64,000 nucleotides of DNA from a candidate division KSB1 bacterium (GCA_034521575.1 JAXHMJ010000003.1:124001-188000); one strand, 5' to 3'; counted from the first letter of the stretch, positions 1 to 9,911 are shown. The notes: a model not told the origin generated them from the sequence alone. Made by a program: numbers and translations.

Positions 1-228
1 GTTATCGCCGGCGGTCCGGTTCGTGCCATTTTAGAGGCAGTTGGGATAAAAGACGTGCTGACGAAAAACAGAGGGTCCACAAACCCTCATAATATGGTCA
101 AGGCAACTCTGGTTGCACTTGAAAACCTGATGGATGCAGAATCTGTTTCACGCAAACGCAATATGTCTGTGATGCGGGTTTTTAACACAGACCCCAAACC
201 TAAACAGAGTAATAACGATCAGGAATAA
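1..228 (+). CDS. rpsE: 30S ribosomal protein S5, C-terminal part
   Basis: The open frame runs in from the left edge and stops at 226-228, giving about 75 residues of the C-terminal domain of S5. It includes the conserved stretch with [16 protein letters not shown], then [17 protein letters not shown]5 sits in the 30S body and contributes to decoding fidelity. Position directly before rpmD and rplO is the usual spc-operon order. The stop codon overlaps the rpmD start (TAATG), which suggests translational coupling. The N-terminus lies outside the window. Confidence 0.95.
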   Translation, partial: VIAGGPVRAILEAVGIKDVLTKNRGSTNPHNMVKATLVALENLMDAESVSRKRNMSVMRVFNTDPKPKQSNNDQE

Positions 229-428
229 TGAGAATGGCAAAAAAGACTAGTAAAAAAATACGAATTACCCTGAAGCGCAGCACTATCAAACGTGTGCAAA
301 AACAAAAAGACACGGCTGTCGCCTTGGGATTGAGAAAGCTGAATCAGACCGTTGAACGCAGTGATACACCTGTGATTCGCGGTATGGTCAACCGCATTTC
401 TCATCTTGTAAAAGTCGAAGAAATCTAA
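228..428 (+). CDS. rpmD: 50S ribosomal protein L30
   Basis: A 66-residue basic protein containing KIRITLKRSTIKR near its start and the typical L30 centre (LGLRKLNQTVERSDTPVIRG). Length is normal for bacterial L30. The ATG at 228 overlaps the rpsE stop. A second ATG at 234 is better spaced from the AGGA at 221-224 and could be the true start. It lies between rpsE and rplO as in most bacteria. Confidence 0.95.
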   Translation: MRMAKKTSKKIRITLKRSTIKRVQKQKDTAVALGLRKLNQTVERSDTPVIRGMVNRISHLVKVEEI

Positions 429-469
429 GAAAATAGTCGGCATGGAATTTCAAGAGTGTTGAGGCTTAA

Positions 470-901
470 ATGGATTTATCTACTTTAAAATATTCTGAAG
501 GAGCGCACAAGAAAGCAAAGCGTATCGGACGCGGTGGCGCTCGTGGTGGAACTTCCGGTAAAGGGCAAAATGGACAGAGATCCCGTTCAGGCGCCAAGAG
601 AAGATTGTGGTTTGAGGGCGGTCAAATGCCTATCCAACGCCGGTTACCAAAACGCGGTTTTAAAAACCGAAATCGTATTGAATATCAGGTGATTAACGTT
701 GAGGATTTGGCCAGAATAAAGGCTGATACCATAAACCCGGATGTTTTGCTTGAAAACGGACTGATCTCCAAAAAGAACCAGCCGGTCAAGATATTGGGCG
801 AAGGTGAATGTTCGAAAAAAATCGATGTGACGGCCAATGCCTTTAGCAAATCTGCGGTAGAAAAAATCACCGCTGCTGGTGGGAGGACTAATATACTATG
901 A
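470..901 (+). CDS. rplO: 50S ribosomal protein L15
   Basis: 143 residues with the glycine- and arginine-rich L15 N-terminus (RIGRGGARGGTSGKGQNG), then FEGGQMPIQRRLPKRGF. The C-terminal half carries the usual region ending near the tail (ITAAGGRT). L15 is an assembly protein of the large subunit. The stop at 899-901 overlaps the secY start, so the two are likely translationally coupled. Confidence 0.96.
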   Translation: MDLSTLKYSEGAHKKAKRIGRGGARGGTSGKGQNGQRSRSGAKRRLWFEGGQMPIQRRLPKRGFKNRNRIEYQVINVEDLARIKADTINPDVLLENGLISKKNQPVKILGEGECSKKIDVTANAFSKSAVEKITAAGGRTNIL

Positions 902-2229
902 TGGACAGTATAAAAAGCGTATTTAAAATTCCGGAGTTGAAACGCAAGATTCTGTTCACGTTTATGATCATTATTGTGTACCGTATTGGTGGTCATATTC
1001 CTACCCCCGGGATCAATGCCCAGGCATTGATAGAATACTTTGAGCAATCGCAACGAGGGCTTCTCGGTTTATACGATTTGTTCGCCGGCGGCGCTTTTAG
1101 ACGCGCCACTATTTTTGCGTTGGGTATTATGCCGTATATTTCCGCATCCATTATTATTCAGCTGCTTGGTGCGGTAGTGCCTTATTTCCAAAAGCTGCAA
1201 AAAGAAGGCGAGCAGGGACGTAAAAAAATCATGCAGCTGACCCGCTACGGCACGGTATTGATCGCTTTTATGCAGTCCTGGGGTGTCAGCATCTTTTTGG
1301 AACGCATCGGAACTACAGCCACGGGACAAATGGTTGTGCCGTTTCCCGGCATGGGGTTCAGATTGTTAACAGTACTAACTTTGACCTCTGGAACCGTTTT
1401 GATTATGTGGCTCGGTGAAATGATCACTGAAAAGGGTATCGGGAATGGTATTTCTCTCATCATTTTTACTGGTATTATCGCCAGAATGCCCAATTCAATT
1501 CTCGATGAAATCCAGCAGGTTGTCAGTGGCAACCGGACTATTCTGACCGAGATCGCGCTTTTTGTTGTATTTTTTGTTACTGTAGCCGGAACGGTGGCCC
1601 TCACGCAGGGAACCCGGAAAATTCCGGTCCAGTATGCAAAGCGGGTCGTCGGGAGAAAAATATACGGCGGACAGAGTACACATATTCCGCTGCGTGTCAA
1701 CACAGCCGGTGTGATGCCTATCATATTTGCCCAGTCTATTCTCTTTGTGCCGCAGACCGTTGCGACTTTTTTCCCGGACAGCAATTTCTGGATGAGTGTG
1801 ACACGCGCCTTTGATTATTCGTCCTGGGTTTACTGGCTGATTTATGGATTGATGATAGTCTTTTTCACTTATTTTTACACAGCTATAGCCTTTAATCCGG
1901 TGGACGTTGCGGATAACATGAAAAAGCAAGGCGGTTTTATTCCGGGTGTACGGCCTGGTAAAAAGACCTCTGAATTTATCGATAATATTTTAACACGTAT
2001 TACTCTGCCGGGCTCTATTATGCTTGCGATCATTGCTGTATTGCCTTGGGTGCTCGCTTCGGTGACCGGCGTTTCTTATAATTTTACCAGTTTTTACGGC
2101 GGCACGTCACTGCTTATTATAGTTGGTGTTGCTTTGGATACACTGCAGCAGGTTGAATCGCACTTGTTGATGCGTCATTACGACGGTTTTATGAAAAGTG
2201 GTAAAATTCGTGGAAGAAAACGATTCTAA
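898..2229 (+). CDS. secY: Preprotein translocase subunit SecY
   Basis: 443 residues, the normal length for SecY, with ten predicted membrane helices. Recognisable parts are the early IVYRIGGHIPTPGI segment, the plug-region LFAGGAFRRATIFALGIMPYIS, the loop with GNGISLIIFTGI, and the C-terminal GFIPGVRPGKKTSEF loop that contacts SecA and the ribosome. It forms the protein-conducting channel of the inner membrane with SecE and SecG. ATG codons at 898 and 901 are both possible starts; 898 overlaps the rplO stop. Confidence 0.97.
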   Translation: MMDSIKSVFKIPELKRKILFTFMIIIVYRIGGHIPTPGINAQALIEYFEQSQRGLLGLYDLFAGGAFRRATIFALGIMPYISASIIIQLLGAVVPYFQKLQKEGEQGRKKIMQLTRYGTVLIAFMQSWGVSIFLERIGTTATGQMVVPFPGMGFRLLTVLTLTSGTVLIMWLGEMITEKGIGNGISLIIFTGIIARMPNSILDEIQQVVSGNRTILTEIALFVVFFVTVAGTVALTQGTRKIPVQYAKRVVGRKIYGGQSTHIPLRVNTAGVMPIIFAQSILFVPQTVATFFPDSNFWMSVTRAFDYSSWVYWLIYGLMIVFFTYFYTAIAFNPVDVADNMKKQGGFIPGVRPGKKTSEFIDNILTRITLPGSIMLAIIAVLPWVLASVTGVSYNFTSFYGGTSLLIIVGVALDTLQQVESHLLMRHYDGFMKSGKIRGRKRF

Positions 2230-2244
2230 TAAAGGATTTATTTT

Positions 2245-2901
2245 ATGAAGTTGATATTTTTAGGCGCACCCGGATCCGGAAAAGGAACGCAGGCCGGATA
2301 TTTGTCCGAAAAATACGCTATACCGCAAATATCCACCGGTGATATTCTTCGTAAAGCGGTTGCTGACGGCACGGACCTCGGCAAAAAAGCAAAAGCAATC
2401 ATGGATGCCGGTGAGTTGGTATCTGATGATATTATTATCGGCCTCATTGAAGAACGTTTGAAAAAACCGGATTGTGAGCCGGGATACATTCTGGACGGGT
2501 TCCCGAGAACGTTGAATCAGGCAAGAGACCTGGACAAGCTGCTCGGCGCCGAGAGTGGTATTGACGCTGTGATCTATTTTGATGTGAACGAAGAAGAAAT
2601 TATCCGCAGGTTGACCAGCAGACGCACCTGCAGCAAATGCGGCTATAATTACAATATGATCACGGACCCTCCGCCCCAAGATAACAAATGCGAAAAATGC
2701 GGCGGTATGATTATCCAGCGGGACGATGATAAAGAAGAAACCGTGCGCAATCGTCTCGAGGTTTATAAGGAAAAAACCGAGCCGCTCAAAGATTATTATA
2801 GTGAACAAAAGAAACTGTATGCGATTGACGGTTCGCAAGATGTCAAAGACGTGCGTCGTGATTTGGTGTCTCTTTATGACAAATTAGCCGCCCGTTCATG
2901 A
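2245..2901 (+). CDS. adk: Adenylate kinase, zinc-type lid
   Basis: 218 residues of the long bacterial adenylate kinase type, which converts ATP and AMP to two ADP. The P-loop GAPGSGKGTQ lies at residues 7-16, the AMP-binding DGFPRTLNQA near 85-94, and the lid at about 127-152 has four cysteines (CSKCG then CEKCGG), so it is likely zinc-stabilised. It lies 15 nt after secY in the standard secY-adk-map order. Its stop overlaps the map start (ATGA). Confidence 0.97.
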   Translation: MKLIFLGAPGSGKGTQAGYLSEKYAIPQISTGDILRKAVADGTDLGKKAKAIMDAGELVSDDIIIGLIEERLKKPDCEPGYILDGFPRTLNQARDLDKLLGAESGIDAVIYFDVNEEEIIRRLTSRRTCSKCGYNYNMITDPPPQDNKCEKCGGMIIQRDDDKEETVRNRLEVYKEKTEPLKDYYSEQKKLYAIDGSQDVKDVRRDLVSLYDKLAARS

Positions 2902-3647
2902 TTGCTGTTAGAAGTGACAAGGAAATTGTAAAGCTGCGAAAAAGTGCGCAGCTGGTTGTGGACGCGTTAAACCTTGCTAAAACGCGAATAACGGCCGGCC
3001 TTGAAACCCGGGAACTGGATGAAGAAATTGCAGAGTTGATTTATTCCCGGGCAGCTCGGCCCGCCTTTAAAGGATTTCAAGGATTTCCTGCAAGCAGCTG
3101 TATTTCAATCAATGAGCAGGTTGTCCATGGAATTCCCGGGAACCGGAAAATCAAGAATGGTGATATTGTCAGCGTTGATGTTGGCGTGGAACTCGATGGT
3201 TATTTTGGTGATGCTGCCAAAACATTCATTGTGGGAAATATCCCGGAAGAGGTTCAGCTGCTTGTGCAGGTAACCCAGGAGTCGCTTGGTCTCGCGATTG
3301 AACAGGCTCATGTCGGAAATCGACTGAGTGATATAGGACATGCGATTCAAACCCATGTGGAACAAGCCGGTTTTTCTGTCGTAAGAGATTTGGTCGGGCA
3401 CGGGATTGGAACCCAAATGCACGAAGAACCCCAAATCAAAAATTACGGCCCAGCCGGTCAGGGACCTCGCTTGAAAGAAGGAATGGTTTTTGCTATTGAA
3501 CCCATGATTAATCTGGGTACGTTCGAGGTTGAAACCCTTGATGACGGATGGACGGTCGTTACTGCAGATGGGAAACCTTCTGCCCACTTTGAACACGACA
3601 TTGTTGTTAAACACGATAAAGCTGAAATCTTAACAGCTGGACTTTAA
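2898..3647 (+). CDS. map: Methionine aminopeptidase, type I
   Basis: 249 residues. This metallopeptidase removes the initiator methionine from nascent proteins. The metal-binding set of the family is visible: SVDVGVELDGYFGDAA (two Asp), GHGIGTQMHEEP (His), AIEPMI (Glu) and the final Glu in AHFEHDIVV. The early HGIP motif (EQVVHGIPG) is also present. No N-terminal zinc-finger extension is seen, so it is the short class Ia form. It overlaps adk by four bases and is followed 3 nt later by infA. Confidence 0.97.
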   Translation: MIAVRSDKEIVKLRKSAQLVVDALNLAKTRITAGLETRELDEEIAELIYSRAARPAFKGFQGFPASSCISINEQVVHGIPGNRKIKNGDIVSVDVGVELDGYFGDAAKTFIVGNIPEEVQLLVQVTQESLGLAIEQAHVGNRLSDIGHAIQTHVEQAGFSVVRDLVGHGIGTQMHEEPQIKNYGPAGQGPRLKEGMVFAIEPMINLGTFEVETLDDGWTVVTADGKPSAHFEHDIVVKHDKAEILTAGL

Positions 3648-3650
3648 ACT

Positions 3651-3869
3651 ATGGCAAAAAAAGACGGAATAAAGATTGACGGAACGATCCTGGAAACATT
3701 GCCCAATGCGACTTTTAAAGTCGAATTGGAAAATGGTCACGAGATTCTTGCTCATATTTCCGGGAAAATGCGTATGCATTTTATTAAAATACTCCCGGGC
3801 GACAAGGTGACAGTCGAGTTGTCACCTTATGACCTGAGTCGAGGGCGGATCACGTACCGTTACAAATAA
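3651..3869 (+). CDS. infA: Translation initiation factor IF-1
   Basis: 72 residues, the standard size, consisting of one S1/OB-fold domain: [54 protein letters not shown]-1 occupies the A site during initiation. It lies between map and rpmJ, the common arrangement when infA is in the spc operon. Confidence 0.97.
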   Translation: MAKKDGIKIDGTILETLPNATFKVELENGHEILAHISGKMRMHFIKILPGDKVTVELSPYDLSRGRITYRYK

Positions 3870-3881
3870 GAGGACAGAGAC

Positions 3882-3998
3882 ATGAAAGTTCAAGCTTCTG
3901 TTAAAAAACAGTGCGAATATTGCAGAGTTATTCGCCGAAAAGGTGTTGTACGCATTATCTGCAAAAGAAATCCAAGACATAAACAACGTCAAGGTTAA
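3882..3998 (+). CDS. rpmJ: 50S ribosomal protein L36
   Basis: A 38-residue protein starting [20 protein letters not shown] and ending HKQRQG. It keeps the zinc-ribbon pattern of L36 (CEYC, then a later Cys and His), so it is the zinc-binding type. An AGAGGACAGAGAC leader supplies the ribosome site. Position between infA and rpsM is standard. It is easily missed because of its length. Confidence 0.95.
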   Translation: MKVQASVKKQCEYCRVIRRKGVVRIICKRNPRHKQRQG

Positions 3999-4021
3999 TT
4001 TCAAGCTAAAAGGAGAATGCT

Positions 4022-4393
4022 TTGGCTCGTATATCTGGTGTAGATTTACCAAAAGAAAAGCGAATTGAAGTCGCGTTAACTTATATCACCGGGATTGGTA
4101 TCTCTTCTTCGAAGCAGATACTCGAAACCACCGGCGTGGATACCAACGTTCGAGTGCAGGATATGAGTAGTGAGCAAATCGCCAAGATCCGTGATGAAAT
4201 CACCGAGAATTACAAGGTGGAAGGCTCGCTGCGGAGTGAAGTTCAAATGAACATCAAGCGGCTGATGGACATCGGGTGCTATCGCGGTTTGCGCCATCGT
4301 CGGCGTCTCCCTTGCAGAGGTCAGCGCACTCATACCAACGCACAGACGGTTCGTGGACGAAAGAAATCAAATGTAGGCGCAAAAAGGAAATAA
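4022..4393 (+). CDS. rpsM: 30S ribosomal protein S13
   Basis: 123 residues beginning [20 protein letters not shown] after the start, with [20 protein letters not shown] and the basic tail expected for S13. The start is a TTG at 4022, preceded by AAAGGAG a few bases upstream; no ATG lies closer to the conserved N-terminus. S13 sits at the head of the 30S subunit and contacts the P-site tRNA. Confidence 0.96.
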   Translation: MARISGVDLPKEKRIEVALTYITGIGISSSKQILETTGVDTNVRVQDMSSEQIAKIRDEITENYKVEGSLRSEVQMNIKRLMDIGCYRGLRHRRRLPCRGQRTHTNAQTVRGRKKSNVGAKRK

Positions 4394-4423
4394 CATGGTT
4401 TTTAAATACAGACGAGGTGTTCG

Positions 4424-4816
4424 TTGAGTCCTAAAAGAAAAACACGTGTAACGAAAAAGAAAGAAAAAGTCGAGGCGAATGGTATCGCTCATATCAAGGT
4501 GACATTTAACAATGCCAATGTCACACTTTCAGATGTGTATGGTAATGTGATCTCATGGTCCACATCAGGACGCTGCGGATTCAAAGGATCCCGAAAAAGC
4601 ACACCATTTGCATCTCAGGTCGCTGCTGAGAATGCGGCAAAAGAAGCCATTACTATGGGATTAAAGCGAGTTGAAGTACAGGTAAAAGGTCCTGGCTCGG
4701 GTCGTGAAGCTGCCGTTCGCGCTTTGCAGGCTGCCGGCTTGGAGATTACCGCAATCCGCGACGTTACACCGATTCCCCATAACGGTTGCCGTCCGCCTAA
4801 ACGAAGACGAGTATAA
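4424..4816 (+). CDS. rpsK: 30S ribosomal protein S11
   Basis: 130 residues with the S11 core ([22 protein letters not shown]-like [32 protein letters not shown]) and the conserved C-terminus [16 protein letters not shown]. The start is again TTG (4424), with GACGAGG upstream. S11 forms part of the 30S platform. Confidence 0.96.
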   Translation: MSPKRKTRVTKKKEKVEANGIAHIKVTFNNANVTLSDVYGNVISWSTSGRCGFKGSRKSTPFASQVAAENAAKEAITMGLKRVEVQVKGPGSGREAAVRALQAAGLEITAIRDVTPIPHNGCRPPKRRRV

Positions 4817-4890
4817 TTGATATTAATCTAACAGTATAATATTCTTCAGCCGATCGACTGGAGTATGATTGCAGATGGAGGATTTACTAT

Positions 4891-5520
4891 ATGGCAAGAC
4901 ATACTGGTGCTGATTGCAAGTTATGCCGACGCGAAGGAATGAAATTATTTCTTAAAGGTGTAAAGTGCAGTACCAACAAGTGCACATTCGACAAAAAAGG
5001 GTATGCACCGGGAGAACACGGACAAAAAAGACGATTTAAACAGTCCGAGTATGCGATACAGCTTCGTGAAAAGCAAAAACTGAAAAGAATGTACGGCTTG
5101 TTCGAAAATCAGTTTCATAACTATTTTGAAAAAGCTGACAAGCGAAAAGGCGTTACAGGTGAAAACCTTTTAAAACTTCTTGAATGCCGGCTTGACAACG
5201 TAGTATACCGGCTGGGCCTGGCGTCCTCACGGGATGCAGCGCGTCAATTGGTTAAACACCGCCATTTTACCCTGAACGGCAAGCGGGTGGATATCCCTTC
5301 AATCCAGGTAAAACCCGGTGATCTTGTCCAGGTGATTGAAAAAAGCCGACAAATGGATGTGTTTCATGACTCTATGAAACGTGTGCGTGAAGGAAAAATG
5401 GTACCCTGGCTCGAGTTGGATAAAGCGAATATGAAAGGCAATTTCCTTCAAGTTCCTGATCGCGAGGAAATACCTATAAATGTTAATGAACAATTGGTTG
5501 TCGAGCTTTACTCAAAATAA
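4891..5520 (+). CDS. rpsD: 30S ribosomal protein S4
   Basis: 209 residues. The N-terminus holds the zinc-type cysteine set (CKLCRREG ... CSTNKC), followed by the S4 RNA-binding domain (LDNVVYRLGLASSRDAARQL, KHRHFTLNGKRV). S4 nucleates 30S assembly and often represses its operon; no leader structure is evident here. The 74-nt gap after rpsK contains a purine-rich ribosome site just before the ATG. Confidence 0.97.
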   Translation: MARHTGADCKLCRREGMKLFLKGVKCSTNKCTFDKKGYAPGEHGQKRRFKQSEYAIQLREKQKLKRMYGLFENQFHNYFEKADKRKGVTGENLLKLLECRLDNVVYRLGLASSRDAARQLVKHRHFTLNGKRVDIPSIQVKPGDLVQVIEKSRQMDVFHDSMKRVREGKMVPWLELDKANMKGNFLQVPDREEIPINVNEQLVVELYSK

Positions 5521-5559
5521 CAAGATCGATACCACCATTAAATATATTGGAGTTTGTTT

Positions 5560-6546
5560 ATGGCATTGCCCAACTTCCAGATGCCCGAAAGCATTGAACT
5601 GGACGAATCCACATATACCAACACATATGGGAAATTTATTGTCCAGCCTTTAGAACGAGGATACGGTAATACTATTGGAAATTCATTGAGACGTGTTTTG
5701 CTGTCTTCTATTCCCGGCGTCGCGATAACGATGTTTCGCGTCGAGGGGATTCTTCATGAATTTTCGAGTATTCCGGGAGTTCTCGAAGATGTTTCGGAAA
5801 TTATTCTTAATATGAAGCAGGTGCGGGTCAAGACGATTGAAAAACGCCCGGATAAAGTAGTTCTGGATTTAAAAGGGCCGGGTGAATTCAAAGCCGGCGA
5901 TATCCAGAGTGGCACCAGCGAATTTGAAGTATTGAATCCTGACTTGCACATCGCAACCCTGAATGAAGATGCTGATTTTCAGATGGACTTGCGTATCGGC
6001 AAGGGGCGGGGATATATACCGGCTGAAGAAAATAAATCTTCTGATATGCCCGTCGGAACCATCCCTATCGATTCAATATATTCACCGGTTGTGCGGGTGA
6101 ACTATAATGTTGAAAACACCCGTGTGGGACAGCGTACGGATTATGAAAAGCTGACCCTTGAAATCCATACAGATGGTACTCTGCCGCCGGATGATGCGCT
6201 CAGTTATGCGGGGAAAATTCTGAGAGATCATATTCAACTGTTTATTGGATTTGACGTTGAACAGGAAGAAGAAGATTCTCAGGATGTGGATGAAGAAGTA
6301 CTGCGGATCAGAAGATTGCTCGAGATGGGTGTGGATGAACTCGAGTTGTCCGTGAGATCGCACAACTGCCTGACGGCAGCAAACATCAATACCATTGGTG
6401 ATCTGGTTTGCAAAGATGAACAAGAAATGCTAAAGTTCAGAAATTTTGGCAGAAAATCTTTGAATGAACTGAATAAAGTGCTTGAAGAAAAAGGCTTACA
6501 TTTCGGAATGGACATCGATAAATATCTCGAAAACAACGAAGAGTAG
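5560..6546 (+). CDS. rpoA: DNA-directed RNA polymerase alpha subunit
   Basis: About 328 residues. The N-terminal assembly domain contains [19 protein letters not shown] and the C-terminal domain contains [20 protein letters not shown] and [18 protein letters not shown], the surface that contacts UP elements and activators. The ATG at 5560 is chosen because GGAG at 5549-5552 is seven bases upstream; an in-frame TTG lies at 5554. It sits between rpsD and rplQ, the normal alpha-operon order. Confidence 0.97.
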   Translation: MALPNFQMPESIELDESTYTNTYGKFIVQPLERGYGNTIGNSLRRVLLSSIPGVAITMFRVEGILHEFSSIPGVLEDVSEIILNMKQVRVKTIEKRPDKVVLDLKGPGEFKAGDIQSGTSEFEVLNPDLHIATLNEDADFQMDLRIGKGRGYIPAEENKSSDMPVGTIPIDSIYSPVVRVNYNVENTRVGQRTDYEKLTLEIHTDGTLPPDDALSYAGKILRDHIQLFIGFDVEQEEEDSQDVDEEVLRIRRLLEMGVDELELSVRSHNCLTAANINTIGDLVCKDEQEMLKFRNFGRKSLNELNKVLEEKGLHFGMDIDKYLENNEE

Positions 6547-6581
6547 AGATAACTTGTCAGAAGCAAAGAGGATTTTATCAA

Positions 6582-7034
6582 ATGAGACATCTAAAGTCGG
6601 GTAAAAAATTAGGACGCACGGCAAGCCACAGAAAAGCGACACTTGCAAACATGGCCACGTCTTTGATCGAACATAAACGAATTGTCACGACCGCAGTTAA
6701 AGCAAAGGAAGCTCGCGGTGTGGTTGAACGGCTTGTCACCTTTGCCAAAAAAGGTGATTTGGCCTCACGACGTCAGGTTCTTAAAACAATCCGTGATAAA
6801 AAACTGGTCAAAGAATTGTTTGAAGAAATTGCACCGGTATACATGGACCGTCAAGGCGGTTATACCCGGGTGATCAAGCTTGGAAATAGAAAAGGCGATA
6901 ATGCGCCTTTGGCTATTTTCGAACTGGTTGGGTTTGAAGGTGTCCATGCCGAGCGTATAGAGAAAAAGAAACAAAAACGCTCTGAAAAAGCTGAGCAGCA
7001 AAAGAAATCTTCCGAATCCAAGAAAGAAGAATAA
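6582..7034 (+). CDS. rplQ: 50S ribosomal protein L17 with charged tail
   Basis: 150 residues. The first 120 or so match L17 ([52 protein letters not shown]). The last 30 residues are a Lys/Glu-rich, probably disordered extension, as seen in several phyla. It is the last gene of the operon and is followed by a hairpin terminator. Confidence 0.96.
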   Translation: MRHLKSGKKLGRTASHRKATLANMATSLIEHKRIVTTAVKAKEARGVVERLVTFAKKGDLASRRQVLKTIRDKKLVKELFEEIAPVYMDRQGGYTRVIKLGNRKGDNAPLAIFELVGFEGVHAERIEKKKQKRSEKAEQQKKSSESKKEE

Positions 7035-7060
7035 TAAGATTCGGTTAATGCAGGTTTATC

Positions 7061-7086
7061 AAGGGCAATCACTGATTGCCCTTTTT
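7061..7086 (+). terminator. Rho-independent terminator of the ribosomal operon
   Basis: AAGGGCAATC (7061-7070) pairs with GATTGCCCTT across a 3-nt loop, and the stem runs into a T tract (7081-7086). It lies 27 nt after rplQ, so it ends the spc/alpha operon transcript. Confidence 0.88.
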
Positions 7087-7118
7087 CATTCATACACAGC
7101 AAAAACACATTTTAATAA

Positions 7119-7147
7119 TTGAAATTTTTTTCAAAAGTTTGTACATT
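7119..7147 (+). promoter_or_regulatory. Candidate sigma70-type promoter
   Basis: TTGAAA (7119-7124) and TACATT (7142-7147) are separated by 17 nt in the 450-nt gap between rplQ and the next gene. Nothing else in 7087-7480 is recognisable; small open frames there have no coding features. A long leader of about 330 nt would precede the lipoprotein gene. Confidence 0.4.
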
Positions 7148-7482
7148 AGAATCTATTGTGTTTCAAGCCGACTGACATGCAGCTATGATGCTGACGGAAA
7201 GCGATTCGGCTGTGAATACCATAAAATCATCTTTCGACAGTTCCGGAAAGGCTCCTTTTTTGTCTATAGACCGTCTCCCACTGGTCTGTGGTGAAATGGG
7301 TTTCTTTTTTAATATTTTGAAACCAACATTAAAAGAATACTGGCTCTGTCTTACCTTTTACACGGTGATCCGCTGTTATTCCGTTTGGATTCATTCATTA
7401 CAATCTTTAATGCAAAGTTCTTGCAAGGAACTCAATTTACAGTCGAACGTTGAATGAACAAGTAAAAGATTTACATAACGAA

Positions 7483-8724
7483 ATGAGAATTCGGATGAAG
7501 ATACTTTTTTTTGTCTTGATTTTAGGGGTGCTCTTGAGTTGTACGGTTGATCAACCTCTGCCTGGCGGCGATGAAATACTCGATCGCGATGAGCGGGGCG
7601 GGGTGATGCCTCCGATAACTTTAAAGCCTGTTGAAACAGGCCGTTTTTGGGAGGCTCCTGTTACGGGGTATAGTCCCTCAATTGTACTGGGCGCCCGGGA
7701 CGAGTTTACATCGCACGTACTGATCAATATCAACACCCTTTATGCACTCGATAGCAGTGCTATCACCCAGGCTACTCTGAATCTTTATTCTAACCAGGTC
7801 TATTCGGAAAACGCACATGTCGAATTTACTCTTTATGAAATAACCGTCGATTGGGAAGAGGCCACTGTTGATTGGGAAACCATCAAAGACGGTTATGACC
7901 CTAATCCCATCGAAACCATGAGTGCGACTTTTTCTGATACGACGTGGATAGAATTGCCGTTTTCGAACCTAAATTTTATTAGCGAATGGATAAACGATCA
8001 AAAGAATGAAGCCGATGTGATCAAAGGGCTGTTATTGAAATGCACCGCCAACAGTCCGGCTGTAGAGTTTTATTCGTCTGATGCCGGTGGATCAATCCCG
8101 TACGTTGAGTTCATTTACCCCGATTCTTCGGGCGAGGCTCAGGACACTATGGATCTTGCGCTTTCACAGGATGCCAGCCTGCTAAATGTCGATCATGAGT
8201 TGAACGAAAACCAGATCGTCAAGGGGCCTGATTATTTACGTATCGGAAATGCCAGTGGATACAAGTCTCTTTTACGTTTTGATTTCTCGGAAATACCTGA
8301 ATCCGCCACGATTCACCAGGCGTTTTTAACTTTGCATATCGACCAGAGTCGCGGCATGACTCTAAAGGAACGAGGGTTGTCGATCAGCGCCACTGCAGTA
8401 CTCAATGATTCCATCTGGTCCGATGGCAGTACCGTGAAAAAAGATTCTGTCTTTTCAATGGCGTCGGATGTGGCCTTTATCGACAATGAAACATTTGCAA
8501 TCGACAGTGAAAACGGTCTGACTCTGTTATCGCATATCGTTCAGCGCTGGACGTTGGATATTCGCGATAATTATGGTCTGCTGTTAATGCCGAACAGTGC
8601 CGGACGAGATTTCCAGGAATTGTATTTTCACAGCGGCAAGGTTGACACGGCCCATGCTCCAACTCTGGAAATTACCTATAGTTTACCGCCCGACCATCGC
8701 TTTTTAGCAGGAGGTTCGGAATGA
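7483..8724 (+). CDS. DNRLRE-domain-like surface lipoprotein
   Basis: About 414 residues. A lipoprotein signal ends in VLLSC, so the mature protein is probably lipid-anchored. Two related beta-rich halves follow, each with the motif of DNRLRE/TGFb-propeptide-like repeat proteins: ALDSSAITQATLNLYSNQVY early and LLRFDFSEIPESATIHQAFL later. These domains are usually found in extracellular or surface proteins. The start at 7483 is uncertain: an upstream TTG (7450) and a downstream ATG (7495) are in frame. Its stop overlaps the next gene (ATGA), so the two are co-translated. Function unknown. Confidence 0.7.
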   Translation: MRIRMKILFFVLILGVLLSCTVDQPLPGGDEILDRDERGGVMPPITLKPVETGRFWEAPVTGYSPSIVLGARDEFTSHVLININTLYALDSSAITQATLNLYSNQVYSENAHVEFTLYEITVDWEEATVDWETIKDGYDPNPIETMSATFSDTTWIELPFSNLNFISEWINDQKNEADVIKGLLLKCTANSPAVEFYSSDAGGSIPYVEFIYPDSSGEAQDTMDLALSQDASLLNVDHELNENQIVKGPDYLRIGNASGYKSLLRFDFSEIPESATIHQAFLTLHIDQSRGMTLKERGLSISATAVLNDSIWSDGSTVKKDSVFSMASDVAFIDNETFAIDSENGLTLLSHIVQRWTLDIRDNYGLLLMPNSAGRDFQELYFHSGKVDTAHAPTLEITYSLPPDHRFLAGGSE

Positions 8725-9911
8725 AGTTCCTTCAATTTGTATTTGTTATCTATCTTGCCGCTGCATGGTTCGTGCATGCGGATTCCTATTATTCCTCTTT
8801 TGGCCTGGGTATGCCCGAGTACTCGGTGTCTGTGGCCTCTGCCGGCCGAGGAGGAGCGGGAATTGCTGTGCGAGAGCCGCATTCTCTTAATTTAATGAAT
8901 CCGGCAACACTGCAATTGGATGGCCTGACTACCATCGCTCTGAGTGTGGATTATCAGGTGGTGAATAATCAGTTCGATCAGAAATCAGCTTACACGCGCA
9001 ACGGAAATGCGGCCGGTTTCGCATTTGCCGTACCTGTCTCACAATATTTTGGAGCGTTTGTCGGGTTAAAGCCCCTGGCTTCTTCAAAGTATATGGTGTC
9101 CTATGAGATTAAAGATGAACTGGCAAGTTATCAGCGCGAGGTGACCGGTAAGGGAGGCCTAACCGCTGCCAATGCCGGATTCCAGATCCAGGCTTTGAAA
9201 TGGTTGTCACTGTCTGCGGTCGCCAATTTTAATTTTGGCACTTTTAGTGAAATATGGGAAACCCGCTTTGACGAAGATCTGTATCTCAATTCCAGTGATG
9301 ATATATCGAGTCATATCTATGGTTTAGCCTATAATCTGGGTCTTTATATGGAACCCTGGACGAGTCTGGCGGTTGGATTGACCTACAGTTCAGCTTCAAA
9401 ACTGTCGATTGAAAATCAGATCATCCCGGGAACCGGGGTGGCGCTTGATATCAGTGAACAAAACTGCCGGTATCCGCAATCATTTGCAGCCGGTGTTGCT
9501 GTGCCGTTAAAAACGTTGACATTTGCTGCTGATGCCTATTACCAGTTATGGTCGAATTATTCTATTAACGGAAATAAAAATCAAGAAATGACCGATTTCT
9601 GGAGGATCAGCGCCGGCCTTGAATACCTCAATACTCTGGATCAAACCGAGCCCTATTACAAAAGAATTGATTACCGGATGGGTGGCCATATCGCTCAACT
9701 GCCGTTTCTGGATCCCAATGGGAACGCGGTTTCAGAGATGTTTGTATCCGCTGGACTGGGGTTCCCGTTTCATAGCAATATGGGAAGACTTGATCTGGCT
9801 GTGCAGTATGGAACCCGTTATGAATCGCTGTCTGACGGTTATCAGGAAACCATTTACAGACTTGTGGGAAGCATAACAAGTTCGGAAAAGTGGTTTCAGA
9901 GATTGTTTTAA
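8721..9911 (+). CDS. Outer-membrane beta-barrel protein, FadL/OMPP1-like
   Basis: 396 residues with a signal peptide (VFVIYLAAAWFVHA, cleaved before DSYY) and repeated amphipathic strands with aromatic ends. The N-terminus (ASAGRGGAGIAVREPHSLNL then MNPATL) resembles the start of FadL-type and PorV-like barrels, which often have such an asparagine-proline turn. Probable role: outer-membrane channel or scaffold. It overlaps the lipoprotein gene by four bases, suggesting a shared surface complex. Substrate unknown. Confidence 0.68.
   Translation: MKFLQFVFVIYLAAAWFVHADSYYSSFGLGMPEYSVSVASAGRGGAGIAVREPHSLNLMNPATLQLDGLTTIALSVDYQVVNNQFDQKSAYTRNGNAAGFAFAVPVSQYFGAFVGLKPLASSKYMVSYEIKDELASYQREVTGKGGLTAANAGFQIQALKWLSLSAVANFNFGTFSEIWETRFDEDLYLNSSDDISSHIYGLAYNLGLYMEPWTSLAVGLTYSSASKLSIENQIIPGTGVALDISEQNCRYPQSFAAGVAVPLKTLTFAADAYYQLWSNYSINGNKNQEMTDFWRISAGLEYLNTLDQTEPYYKRIDYRMGGHIAQLPFLDPNGNAVSEMFVSAGLGFPFHSNMGRLDLAVQYGTRYESLSDGYQETIYRLVGSITSSEKWFQRLF

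Noticed and set aside
7076-7457. Small open frames between rplQ and the lipoprotein gene
   Set aside because: No ribosome site, odd composition and overlap with the likely promoter.
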